Assembly (NCBI RefSeq): GCF_003594915.1
Contig: NZ_QZCS01000004.1
Coordinates: forward strand, 124,001-188,000
DNA length: 64,000 bases
Reading direction: 5' to 3'
Origin: Enterobacter chuandaensis
GTDB taxonomy: Bacteria; Pseudomonadota; Gammaproteobacteria; Enterobacterales; Enterobacteriaceae
The notes beneath the pieces are model-generated. The model did no database searches. It saw nothing but the letters and a program-made list of their open reading frames with translations, and was not told the origin of the DNA. Numbering within the stretch: the first letter of the stretch is position 1; each line of letters opens with the position of its first letter. Positions 8,622 through 16,686 of the stretch are shown piece by piece. Both the position numbers and the translations under genes were made by a program.

Positions 8622-9035
8622 ATGAGCTATGTTACTGAATTTCCGGCTGCCGAGCCGCAGGAAGCCGTCACCCATTTTCTGCGTCGACTAAGCGTCGAAA
8701 CCGACTGTGCCGACGTGCATCATGCCATCGCCAATAATGAGCAGGACTTCGAGCTGCTGCACGTGGTGGGGAGCCCGGAACAGTTTGCCCGTCGCCATGT
8801 CCCGGGTGCGCTGCATATGCCCTGGAGTCAGATAACCGCTGAACGGATGTCCCAGTGGCAGGAAGGGACGCTGTTTGTCGTTTACTGTGCGGGGCCACAC
8901 TGTAACGGCGCGGACAGGGCGGCGCTCAAGCTGGCGCGTCTCGGTCTGCCGGTGAAAATCATGCTCGGCGGCATCACCGGCTGGGAAGATGAACGCTACG
9001 CGTTTGCCAGCCAGGAGCCCGCTGCCGCACTGTGA
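8622..9035 (+). CDS. Rhodanese-like domain protein
   Basis: 137-residue single-domain cytoplasmic sulfurtransferase-like protein. The active-site loop is visible as VVYCAGPHCNGAD with Cys89 as the expected persulfide-carrying residue and Cys94 nearby. The region HVVGSPEQFARRHVPGALHMPW is the conserved rhodanese substrate-entry motif. The physiological acceptor is unknown. It is divergent from ftrA, which probably regulates it. Confidence 0.87.
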   Translation: MSYVTEFPAAEPQEAVTHFLRRLSVETDCADVHHAIANNEQDFELLHVVGSPEQFARRHVPGALHMPWSQITAERMSQWQEGTLFVVYCAGPHCNGADRAALKLARLGLPVKIMLGGITGWEDERYAFASQEPAAAL

Positions 9036-9105
9036 AGATGAATTTTTTTCAACACCCGTGAAATTTTCTCGTTTGCCGGAGCCGACGAGGTATGACATCT
9101 TTTTT

Positions 9106-9129
9106 GGACATTTAGACATCCAGAAGTCT
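9106..9129. promoter_or_regulatory. Tandem MetJ-type met boxes within a sigma-70 promoter
   Basis: Three contiguous 8-mers (GGACATTT, AGACATCC, AGAAGTCT) match the MetJ half-site AGACGTCT at 5, 6 and 7 of 8 positions, in perfect 8-bp register. They overlap a likely promoter, TTGGAC (9104) - 17 bp - TCTAAA (9127), so bound MetJ-SAM would occlude RNA polymerase. Confidence 0.65.
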
Positions 9130-9190
9130 AAATATTCAAATGATGAATTATCACTGCGGGCAATTAATACCGGCAGACGAGGAGATTTCC

Positions 9191-10294
9191 ATGCAACGAC
9201 AGCACGCCCCATACCGCGCCGATGTAGTCGGCAGTTTTTTACGCCCGGATGCCATCAAGCAGGCTCGCCTAAAGTTCGCCAGCGGTGAGATTGATGCCGG
9301 ACAGCTTCGCGCGGTGGAAGATGAGGCCATTCGCCACGTCGTCGAGCAGCAGTGCGCGTGCGGCCTGCATGTGGTCACCGACGGTGAATTCCGCCGTGCG
9401 TGGTGGCACTTCGATTTCTTCGATGGTCTGCAGGGCGTTGAGCGTTACGATTCACAGCAGGGCATTCAGTTCAACGGAGTGCAAACCAAAGCCCACGGCG
9501 TGCGCGTGACCGGCAAGCTGGGCTTTGGCGACCACCCGATGCTGGAAGACTTCCGCTATCTGAAAAGCATCAGCGGCAATGCCCAGCCGAAAATGACCAT
9601 TCCCAGCCCAAGCGTGCTCCATTTCCGCGGCGGGCGCAAAGACATCGACGCGACGGTGTACCCGGATCTGAACGACTATTTCGACGATCTGGCGACCACC
9701 TGGCGCGACGCCATCCGGGCATTCTACGACGCGGGCTGCCGTTATCTGCAGCTGGACGACACCGTCTGGGCCTACCTCTGCTCGGACGACCAGCGCCGTC
9801 AGATCCGCGAGCGCGGCGACGACGCCGATGAGCTGGCGCAAATCTACGCCCGCGTGCTGAACAAGGCGCTGGAAGGTAAGCCGGAGGATCTGACCATCGG
9901 GCTGCACGTCTGTCGCGGTAACTTCCGTTCCACCTGGATTTCTGAAGGGGGCTACGAGCCGGTGGCGGAAGTGCTGTTCGGGACGGTTAACGTTGACGCC
10001 TTCTTCCTCGAATACGATAACGACCGCAGCGGGGATTTCGCGCCGCTGCGCTTCGTTCGCCCGGGCAAGCAGCAGGTGGTGCTGGGCCTGATCACCACCA
10101 AAAACGGTGAGCTGGAGAACCCGGAAGGCGTGAAGGCCCGTCTGGAAGAGGCGGCGAAATACGTGGCGAAAGAGCAGATCTGCCTCAGCCCGCAGTGCGG
10201 CTTTGCCTCCACCGAAGAGGGCAACAGCCTGAGCGAGTCCCAGCAGTGGGATAAAGTCCGTCTGGTGACGCAGATCGCCAGCGAAGTCTGGTAA
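9191..10294 (+). CDS. MetE-like (core MetE/YxjG-type) cobalamin-independent methyltransferase
   Basis: 367 residues resembling the C-terminal catalytic half of methionine synthase MetE and the Bacillus YxjG/YxjH proteins. Recognisable elements are the N-terminal VGSFLRP motif, the VTDGEFRR strand, YLQLDD, the LHVCRGN segment with His and Cys zinc ligands, and the GLITTKNGELE and LSPQCGFAS motifs carrying the last Cys ligand. The ATG at 9191 follows GAGGAG; a longer start at 9140 would lie downstream of the met boxes but lacks a ribosome site. MetJ-type boxes upstream imply methionine repression. Methyl donor is unknown. Confidence 0.85.
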   Translation: MQRQHAPYRADVVGSFLRPDAIKQARLKFASGEIDAGQLRAVEDEAIRHVVEQQCACGLHVVTDGEFRRAWWHFDFFDGLQGVERYDSQQGIQFNGVQTKAHGVRVTGKLGFGDHPMLEDFRYLKSISGNAQPKMTIPSPSVLHFRGGRKDIDATVYPDLNDYFDDLATTWRDAIRAFYDAGCRYLQLDDTVWAYLCSDDQRRQIRERGDDADELAQIYARVLNKALEGKPEDLTIGLHVCRGNFRSTWISEGGYEPVAEVLFGTVNVDAFFLEYDNDRSGDFAPLRFVRPGKQQVVLGLITTKNGELENPEGVKARLEEAAKYVAKEQICLSPQCGFASTEEGNSLSESQQWDKVRLVTQIASEVW

Positions 10295-10311
10295 GACCGC
10301 TTCCTCAGCGC

Positions 10312-10328
10312 TGCATTATAAAAGTGCA
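10312..10328. promoter_or_regulatory. NtrC-like enhancer site
   Basis: TGCATTATAAAAGTGCA, with the 17-bp spacing of NtrC sites (TGCAC-N7-GTGCA) and one half-site mismatch. It lies about 105 bp upstream of the predicted sigma-54 start of urtA, the distance seen at glnA. It is embedded in a larger inverted repeat (10306-10334, arms CAGCGCTGCA) that may also act as a terminator hairpin for the upstream gene. Confidence 0.5.
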
Positions 10329-10398
10329 GCGCTGTGCCATTCTGAGTCGTTCTCTTTACATCCTGCCTTCCGTCTCCTGCAATAGCGCGTTCTACATC

Positions 10399-10415
10399 CT
10401 GGCATCCTTTTTGCT
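10399..10415 (+). promoter_or_regulatory. Sigma-54 (RpoN) promoter of urtABCDE
   Basis: CTGGCATCCTTTTTGCT matches the -24/-12 consensus YTGGCACG-N4-TTGCW, with GG and GC separated by exactly 10 bp. It lies about 80 bp upstream of the urtA start codon on the same strand. Confidence 0.7.
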
Positions 10416-10496
10416 CCTGCTTCGCTGACACCTTTATTTCCGCGTCCATGCCATAACGGACGTTTTCGCACAGCGTTCTTTTTCAGGAGTGAAAAT

Positions 10497-11768
10497 ATGC
10501 AGCGTCGTACCTTATTAAAAGCCTTTGCGTTATCCGCGTCCGTCGTGGCGATGGGAATGAGTTTTGGCGTGCAGGCGGCCGACACCATCAAAGTGGGGAT
10601 CATGCACTCTCTGTCCGGCACGATGGCCATCTCTGAAACCCCGCTGAAGGACGTCGCCCTGATGACCATCGACGAGATCAACGCCAAAGGCGGCGTGCTG
10701 GGTAAAAAACTGGAGCCGGTGGTGGTGGATCCGGCCTCAAACTGGCCGCTGTTTGCCGAGAAGGCGCGCCAGCTGCTGAGCCAGGATAAAGTCGCCGTGG
10801 TGTTTGGCTGCTGGACGTCGGTTTCGCGCAAATCCGTGCTGCCGGTGTTTGAGGAGCTGAACGGTCTGCTGTTCTACCCGGTGCAGTATGAAGGCGAAGA
10901 GATGTCGCCAAACGTCTTCTATACCGGTGCGGCACCGAACCAACAGGCCATCCCGGCGGTGGAATACCTGATGAGCGAGGACGGCGGCGGGGCGAAGCGC
11001 TTCTTCCTGCTGGGTACCGACTACGTTTACCCGCGCACCACCAACAAGATCCTGCGCGCCTTCCTGCATTCGAAAGGCGTTGAGGATAAGGACATCGAAG
11101 AGGTTTACACCCCGTTTGGCCATAGCGACTACCAGACCATTGTCGCCAGCATCAAGAAATTCTCCGCAGGCGGCAAAACCGCCGTGGTGTCGACCATCAA
11201 CGGCGACTCCAACGTGCCGTTCTACAAAGAGCTGGCTAACCAGGGGCTGAAGGCCACCGACGTGCCGGTGGTAGCGTTCTCCGTAGGTGAAGAAGAGCTG
11301 CGCGGGATCGACACCAAACCGCTGGTGGGTAACCTGGCGGCGTGGAACTACTTTGAATCCGTGGATAATCCAACCAACCAGACATTTGTGGCGGATTACA
11401 AAGCCTATGCGAAGGCGCACAAGCTGCCGAATGCCGATACCGTCGTCACAAACGATCCGATGGAAGCCACATATGTAGGCATCCATATGTGGGCGCAGGC
11501 GGTGGAAAAAGCGGGCACCACCGACGTGGATAAGGTGCGCGCGGCGATGGCCGGTCAGTCGTTTAAGGCGCCGTCTGGCTTTACGCTTACCATGGATGCC
11601 ACCAACCATCATCTGCATAAGCCGGTCATGATCGGTGAAATCGAAGGCAACGGCCAGTTCAACGTGGTCTGGCAGACGGAGCAGCCGGTGCGCGCCCAGC
11701 CGTGGAGCCCGTTCATCGCCGGGAACGATAAAAAGCCCGACCAGCCGATGAAAACCGCCAGCAATTAA
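10497..11768 (+). CDS. urtA: Urea ABC transporter substrate-binding protein UrtA
   Basis: 423-residue periplasmic binding protein of the branched-chain amino acid/urea (Peripla_BP_5) type. The N-terminus MQRRTLLKAFALSASVVAMG has a twin-arginine-like RRTLLK motif with a hydrophobic core and cleavage after VQA (about residue 27), so Tat export is plausible. The mature part begins with the typical DTIKVGIMHSLSGTMA. First gene of urtABCDE, with AGGAG before the ATG. It is preceded by a sigma-54 promoter and an NtrC-like site, consistent with induction under nitrogen limitation. Confidence 0.93.
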   Translation: MQRRTLLKAFALSASVVAMGMSFGVQAADTIKVGIMHSLSGTMAISETPLKDVALMTIDEINAKGGVLGKKLEPVVVDPASNWPLFAEKARQLLSQDKVAVVFGCWTSVSRKSVLPVFEELNGLLFYPVQYEGEEMSPNVFYTGAAPNQQAIPAVEYLMSEDGGGAKRFFLLGTDYVYPRTTNKILRAFLHSKGVEDKDIEEVYTPFGHSDYQTIVASIKKFSAGGKTAVVSTINGDSNVPFYKELANQGLKATDVPVVAFSVGEEELRGIDTKPLVGNLAAWNYFESVDNPTNQTFVADYKAYAKAHKLPNADTVVTNDPMEATYVGIHMWAQAVEKAGTTDVDKVRAAMAGQSFKAPSGFTLTMDATNHHLHKPVMIGEIEGNGQFNVVWQTEQPVRAQPWSPFIAGNDKKPDQPMKTASN

Positions 11769-11792
11769 GCCATCACCGCAGGGAGAAACGTC

Positions 11793-13367
11793 ATGAACGC
11801 CATGCGCATGTTCATCGCTCTTGTATGGCTTTCCGGACTGCTGCCAGGGATGGCGCAGGCATCGGATGCCGATCGTTTTGTTGCCGCCAGCCGCGGCCAG
11901 CAGGCGGAACTTCTCACGCAGTGGGCCGCTGCGCCGGATGCCGCCAGGCTTCCGCTGCTTCAGTCCTTGCAAAAGGAAAACCTGTATACCGACAGCCAAA
12001 AGCACGCCTTTACGCAGCGTAACGGTGAAATGGTTTCGCTGGGTGACGCTACGGCAACCGTAGGGCAAACCAAAGCCGTGCGCCTGACGAACCGGCTGCG
12101 CGTGCTGGCTGCAACGGCCATCGCCACGCATCAGCTTGTTAGTGACAGTGTCACAGAAAGGCGTGCGGCAGCGCGTCAGCTCCAGCGCGACGCCCAGCCC
12201 GACATGCTCGCTTTTCTGGAAAAGCGCGTTGGGGATGAGACGGACGCTGTCGCGCGTCAGGCGCTGTTGCTGGCGGTGGCAAACCTCCAGCTGGCAAGCC
12301 CGCAGCCGGAGGTGCGCCGCAGGGCCGTCGAACTGCTGGGCCAGTCAGACGATCCGGACGTGCAGTCCAGACTCACTCCGTTTACCCAGGCGCAGACCGA
12401 GCCGGACGCCAGCGTTCGCGCGGCCGCAGAAGAGAGCCTTAACCAGATTACGCATCGCCTGATGTGGGGCGATCTGCTGGGTCAGGCGTTTATGGGGCTT
12501 TCTCTGGGGTCGGTGCTGCTGCTGGCCGCGCTGGGGCTTGCCATCACCTACGGTCTGCTCGGCGTCATCAATATGGCGCACGGCGAGATGTTGATGCTGG
12601 GGGCGTATGCCACGTGGATGGTGCAGCAGGCGATGGTCGGGCTTGCGCCCCAGTGGCTGGCGCTCTATCCCGTTATCGCGCTGCCGGTAGCGTTCTGCCT
12701 GACGGCGGGCATCGGAATGGTGCTTGAGCGCACCGTGATCCGTCATTTGTACGGTCGTCCGCTGGAAACGCTGCTGGCGACGTGGGGTATCAGCCTGATG
12801 CTTATCCAGCTGGTGCGCATGACCTTTGGCGCCCAGAACCTGGAGGTGGCGAACCCCGCATGGCTCTCCGGCGGGGTGCAGATTTTTGCCAACCTGACGC
12901 TGCCGTGGAACCGCATTGTGGTGCTGGGCTTCGTGCTGCTGGTGCTGTTCTTTACCTGGCTGATTCTGAATAAAACCCGTCTGGGGCTCAACGTGCGCGC
13001 GGTGACGCAGAACCGCAGCATGGCCGCCTGCTGCGGGGTACCGACAGGTCGCGTCGATATGCTGGCGTTCGGGCTGGGCTCAGGGATTGCCGGGTTAGGC
13101 GGCGTGGCGTTATCCCAGTTGGGTAACGTCGGGCCCGAGCTGGGTCAGGGTTACATCATCGACTCGTTCCTCGTGGTCGTCCTCGGCGGCGTAGGCCAGC
13201 TGGCAGGCAGCGTGGCCGCCGCGTTCGGGCTGGGCATTTTCAATAAAATCCTCGAGCCGCAGATGGGGGCGGTGCTGGGCAAGATCGTGATTCTGGTGGC
13301 GATCGTCCTGTTTATCCAGAAGCGCCCTCAGGGGCTGTTTGCGCTGAAAGGGAGGGTGATTGACTGA
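11793..13367 (+). CDS. urtB: Urea ABC transporter permease UrtB
   Basis: 524-residue permease. A signal-like N-terminus is followed by an unusually long extracytoplasmic helical region (to about residue 225) with alternating hydrophobic and charged repeats, characteristic of UrtB. The LivH-type membrane domain comes after (about 230-520), including GLLGVINMAHGEMLMLGAY. It sits 24 bp after urtA. Its stop overlaps the urtC start (TGATG), indicating translational coupling. Confidence 0.93.
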   Translation: MNAMRMFIALVWLSGLLPGMAQASDADRFVAASRGQQAELLTQWAAAPDAARLPLLQSLQKENLYTDSQKHAFTQRNGEMVSLGDATATVGQTKAVRLTNRLRVLAATAIATHQLVSDSVTERRAAARQLQRDAQPDMLAFLEKRVGDETDAVARQALLLAVANLQLASPQPEVRRRAVELLGQSDDPDVQSRLTPFTQAQTEPDASVRAAAEESLNQITHRLMWGDLLGQAFMGLSLGSVLLLAALGLAITYGLLGVINMAHGEMLMLGAYATWMVQQAMVGLAPQWLALYPVIALPVAFCLTAGIGMVLERTVIRHLYGRPLETLLATWGISLMLIQLVRMTFGAQNLEVANPAWLSGGVQIFANLTLPWNRIVVLGFVLLVLFFTWLILNKTRLGLNVRAVTQNRSMAACCGVPTGRVDMLAFGLGSGIAGLGGVALSQLGNVGPELGQGYIIDSFLVVVLGGVGQLAGSVAAAFGLGIFNKILEPQMGAVLGKIVILVAIVLFIQKRPQGLFALKGRVID

Positions 13368-14440
13368 TGAGCCAGCCGCTGACCTTAACGCTGGCGCGCA
13401 AAGCGCCGCGCACAACGCAGATTGCCGGCAGCCTGCTGGTGGCGTGTCTGCTGATAATACCGTTTTTCGCCTTACTGCCTGCGACGCATCCGCTGGCGCT
13501 GTCGACCTGGATGCTGACGCTTATCGGCAAGATCCTTTGCTATGCCGTCGTTGCGGTGGCGCTGGATCTGGTGTGGGGCTACGCCGGGATGCTCTCTCTT
13601 GGACACGGCATCTTCTTCGCCCTGGGCGGCTATGCGATGGGCATGTACCTGATGCGCCAGGCGGCGGGTGACGGACTGCCCGCATTTATGTCTTTTCTCT
13701 CCTGGAGCGAGCTGCCGTGGTTCTGGTGGGGCACCCAGCATTTTGCCTGGGCGCTGGTGCTGATTGTGATGGTGCCGGGCCTGTTGGCGCTGGTGTTTGG
13801 CTGGTTTGCCTTCCGCTCGAAGATCAAAGGAGTTTACTTCTCGATTATGACCCAGGCGCTGACCTACGCGGGCATGCTGCTGTTCTTTCGCAACGAAACC
13901 GGCTTTGGCGGCAATAACGGCTTTACCGGCTTCACCACGCTGCTCGGGTTTTCGGTGACGGACACGACCACCCGTATCGGGCTGTTCCTGGCGACGGTGC
14001 TGTTGCTCATTCTGGCGTTGGGTACTGGATTTGCGCTGGCGAAGAGCAAGTTTGGCCGCATCCTGACCGCCGTTCGCGACGCGGAAAACCGCCTGACGTT
14101 CTGCGGGTACGATCCGCGCGGGTTCAAGCTGCTGGTGTGGACGCTCTCCGCAGTGCTGTGCGGCCTGGCGGGGGCGCTGTACGTCCCGCAGGTCGGCATT
14201 ATTAACCCCGGAGAGATGTCGCCGACCAACTCGATAGAAGCCGCCATCTGGGTGGCGCTGGGCGGACGCGGCACGCTGGTCGGGCCGGTGATTGGCGCGG
14301 CGCTGGTGAACGGGGCAAAGAGCTTCTTCACCGTCGCGATGCCGGAGTACTGGCAGCTGTTTCTGGGGCTGATTTTTATCGCCGTCACGTTGTTCCTGCC
14401 GCGCGGCGTCTACGGTCTGTTGCGTAAGGGGGATAAATAA
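13367..14440 (+). CDS. urtC: Urea ABC transporter permease UrtC
   Basis: 357-residue LivM-type permease with about nine hydrophobic helices and the motif GYAGMLSLGHGIFFALGGYAM near residues 70-90. It pairs with UrtB in the inner membrane. It overlaps urtB and urtD by 1 nt each, so the operon is tightly coupled. Confidence 0.93.
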   Translation: MSQPLTLTLARKAPRTTQIAGSLLVACLLIIPFFALLPATHPLALSTWMLTLIGKILCYAVVAVALDLVWGYAGMLSLGHGIFFALGGYAMGMYLMRQAAGDGLPAFMSFLSWSELPWFWWGTQHFAWALVLIVMVPGLLALVFGWFAFRSKIKGVYFSIMTQALTYAGMLLFFRNETGFGGNNGFTGFTTLLGFSVTDTTTRIGLFLATVLLLILALGTGFALAKSKFGRILTAVRDAENRLTFCGYDPRGFKLLVWTLSAVLCGLAGALYVPQVGIINPGEMSPTNSIEAAIWVALGGRGTLVGPVIGAALVNGAKSFFTVAMPEYWQLFLGLIFIAVTLFLPRGVYGLLRKGDK

Positions 14441-15237
14441 TGCAGCCATCGGAAGAGTTATTTACCCGCCAGTTGCCCGGCGATCGCTACCGGGACCAGA
14501 CCGACCCGGTGCTTCAGCTTGAGGCCATAAACGTCAATTTTGATGGATTTCAGGCGCTGACCGATCTCTCGCTGAATATCGGCGTGGGGGAGTTGCGCTG
14601 CGTGATTGGCCCCAACGGGGCCGGTAAAACCACGCTGATGGATGTGATTACTGGCAAAACGCGGCCAAAGAGCGGGAGAGCCATTTACGACCAGTCTATC
14701 GACCTGACCGCGCTGGAGCCTGCGGCTATTGCCCGTCAGGGGATTGGTCGAAAATTCCAGAAGCCCACGGTCTTTGAAGCGCTGACGGTGTGGGAGAACC
14801 TTGAGATCGCCATGAAAACCGATAAATCCGTCTGGGCAAGCCTGCGGGCAAAACTCAACGGCGAGCAGCGGGACCGCATTGACGAGATGCTGGTTCTTCT
14901 GCGCCTTGGCAGCGAGCGGGACCGTCGCGCCGGGCTGCTTTCGCACGGGCAGAAACAGTTTCTGGAGATCGGCATGCTGCTGGTGCAGGAGCCGCATCTG
15001 CTGCTGCTGGATGAACCCGCCGCCGGGATGACCGACGCTGAAACGGAATACACCGCCGAGCTGTTCAAAACCCTGGCGGGTAAGCACTCCCTGATGGTGG
15101 TGGAGCACGATATGGGCTTTGTTGAAACGATTGCCGACCACGTCACGGTGCTGCATCAGGGACGCGTGCTGGCGGAAGGCTCGCTTCGCGAGGTGCAGGC
15201 CAACGAGCAGGTGATTGAGGTCTATCTGGGGCGCTAA
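14440..15237 (+). CDS. urtD: Urea ABC transporter ATP-binding protein UrtD
   Basis: 265-residue LivG-type ATPase. Walker A GPNGAGKT at 57-64, degenerate signature LLSHGQKQ, Walker B LLLLDEPAAGM and switch His in VVEHDMGF. The first 25 residues are a UrtD-style extension before the ABC domain. It acts with UrtE in the cytoplasm on the UrtBC permease. TAATG overlap with urtC. Confidence 0.93.
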   Translation: MQPSEELFTRQLPGDRYRDQTDPVLQLEAINVNFDGFQALTDLSLNIGVGELRCVIGPNGAGKTTLMDVITGKTRPKSGRAIYDQSIDLTALEPAAIARQGIGRKFQKPTVFEALTVWENLEIAMKTDKSVWASLRAKLNGEQRDRIDEMLVLLRLGSERDRRAGLLSHGQKQFLEIGMLLVQEPHLLLLDEPAAGMTDAETEYTAELFKTLAGKHSLMVVEHDMGFVETIADHVTVLHQGRVLAEGSLREVQANEQVIEVYLGR

Positions 15238-15246
15238 GGAGCGATG

Positions 15247-15945
15247 ATGTTACAGGTTAACGAACTGAATCAGTATTACGGCGGCAGCCATATCCTGCGC
15301 GGCGTGAGCTTTGAAGCCGCCACCGGTGAAGTCACCTGTCTGCTGGGGCGCAACGGCGTCGGGAAAACCACGCTGCTGAAGTGCCTGATGGGGCTGATCC
15401 CGGCGAAAACCGGGGAGGTCATCTGGCAGGGAAAAATGATCACCCACAGCAAGCCGCACCAGCGTGTGCAGTCTGGCGTGGCGTATGTCCCGCAGGGTCG
15501 CGAGATTTTTCCGCGCCTGACCGTGGAAGAGAACCTTCTGCTGGGGCTGTCGCGCTTTTCCGCCCGCGAGGCAAAGCAGGTGCCGGATGAGATCTGGCAG
15601 CTGTTTCCGGTACTTAACGAGATGAAGCACCGCCGCGGGGGCGATCTCTCCGGCGGGCAACAGCAGCAGCTGGCGTTTGGTCGCGCGCTGGCGAGCCGTC
15701 CGCAGCTGCTGATCCTCGACGAACCGACCGAAGGCATACAGCCTTCCGTCATCAAAGAGATTGGTCAGGTGATCCGTACCCTGGCAAACAGAGGCGACAT
15801 GGCGATCCTGCTGGTCGAGCAGTTTTACGATTTTGCCGCCGAGCTGGCTGACAGCTATTTGCTGATGTCGCGCGGCACCATCATCCAGCGCGGACGGGGC
15901 GAAGATATGGAGCAGGAGGGCGTGCGCGGGCTGGTTGCGATCTGA
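15247..15945 (+). CDS. urtE: Urea ABC transporter ATP-binding protein UrtE
   Basis: 232-residue LivF-type ATPase. Walker A GRNGVGKT at 34-41, signature LSGGQQQQ, Walker [12 protein letters not shown] and switch region ILLVEQF. The second of two adjacent ATG codons (15247) is chosen because AGGAG is then 5 nt away and the protein starts MLQVNEL as in relatives. The stop codon overlaps the Zur box of zinT. Confidence 0.92.
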   Translation: MLQVNELNQYYGGSHILRGVSFEAATGEVTCLLGRNGVGKTTLLKCLMGLIPAKTGEVIWQGKMITHSKPHQRVQSGVAYVPQGREIFPRLTVEENLLLGLSRFSAREAKQVPDEIWQLFPVLNEMKHRRGGDLSGGQQQQLAFGRALASRPQLLILDEPTEGIQPSVIKEIGQVIRTLANRGDMAILLVEQFYDFAAELADSYLLMSRGTIIQRGRGEDMEQEGVRGLVAI

Positions 15946-15965
15946 AATGTTATAATATAACATCC
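15944..15965. promoter_or_regulatory. Zur box upstream of zinT
   Basis: GAAATGTTATAATATAACATCC contains the perfect 17-bp palindrome ATGTTATA-A-TATAACAT, close to the enterobacterial Zur consensus. It overlaps the last two bases of the urtE stop codon and lies about 35 bp before zinT. Confidence 0.88.
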
Positions 15966-15998
15966 ATCATTCTTATAAAACGGAATGAGGGCGTTACT

Positions 15999-16640
15999 TT
16001 GGCTGCACATATTGGGAAATTTGCCATGACTCTGGGGGCGCTGCTGGTCAGCGGCCAGCTGTTTGCTCACTCGCACGGCCATCAGATGACCGAAGCGGAA
16101 CAGAAGGCGGCAAACGGCGTGTTTGAGGATAAAGACGTAAAGGACAGAGCGCTGTCTGACTGGGACGGCACCTGGCAGTCGGTCTATCCGTTCCTGCTGG
16201 ACGGTTCGCTGGATCCGGTCTTTAAACAGAAAGCGCAGAAGGATAAAAGTAAAACCTTTGACGAGGTGAAAGCGTATTACCGCAAGGGATATGCGACGGA
16301 CGTGGATGCCATCGGCATTGAAAATAACGTGATGGAATTCCACAGAGGCAACGCGGTCAGCAGCTGTAAATATGACTACAGTGGCTACAAAATCCTGACC
16401 TACGCCTCAGGCAAAAAAGGTGTTCGCTATCTGTTTGAGTGTAAGGATGCCGACAGCCAGGCGCCGAAGTTCGTGCAGTTCAGTGACCACATCATCGGGC
16501 CGAAAGCCTCATCCCACTACCATATTTTTATGGGCAATACCTCCCACGAGGCGCTGCTGAAAGAGATGGACAACTGGCCGACCTATTATCCAAACGAGAT
16601 GTACAAAGAGCAGGTGGTGGAGGAGATGCTGCACCACTGA
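15999..16640 (+). CDS. zinT: Periplasmic zinc/cadmium-binding protein ZinT
   Basis: 213-residue lipocalin-like protein that binds zinc in the periplasm and delivers it to the ZnuABC system under zinc limitation. It has a signal peptide, then an N-terminal His cluster (HSHGH) and the metal-site motif SSHYHIFMG near the C-terminus. The TTG start at 15999 follows GAGG at good spacing and gives a signal peptide aligned with E. coli ZinT; an ATG at 16026 would cut into it. A Zur box lies immediately upstream. Confidence 0.92.
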   Translation: MAAHIGKFAMTLGALLVSGQLFAHSHGHQMTEAEQKAANGVFEDKDVKDRALSDWDGTWQSVYPFLLDGSLDPVFKQKAQKDKSKTFDEVKAYYRKGYATDVDAIGIENNVMEFHRGNAVSSCKYDYSGYKILTYASGKKGVRYLFECKDADSQAPKFVQFSDHIIGPKASSHYHIFMGNTSHEALLKEMDNWPTYYPNEMYKEQVVEEMLHH

Positions 16641-16652
16641 TCTGTTGCTTTT

Positions 16653-16684
16653 GCCGGATGGCGGCTAAGCCTTATCCGGCCTAC
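16653..16684. repeat. REP element (BIME member 1)
   Basis: GCCGGATGGCGG followed by TTATCCGGCCTAC, the enterobacterial REP palindrome, between the convergent ends of zinT and ydeE. Confidence 0.8.
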
Positions 16685-16686
16685 GA

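Noticed and set aside
10306..10334. Inverted repeat as a simple terminator of the MetE-like gene
   Set aside because: No T run follows. It may still attenuate transcription, but the TGCA-N9-TGCA core fits NtrC spacing better.
10737..12131. Long open frame on the minus strand opposite urtA and urtB
   Set aside because: It is antisense to two well-conserved genes, has Arg/His-rich composition typical of a shadow frame in GC-rich DNA, and no family motif.
13472..14449. 325-codon open frame opposite urtC
   Set aside because: Low-complexity Gln/Arg/His-rich translation, typical antisense artefact.
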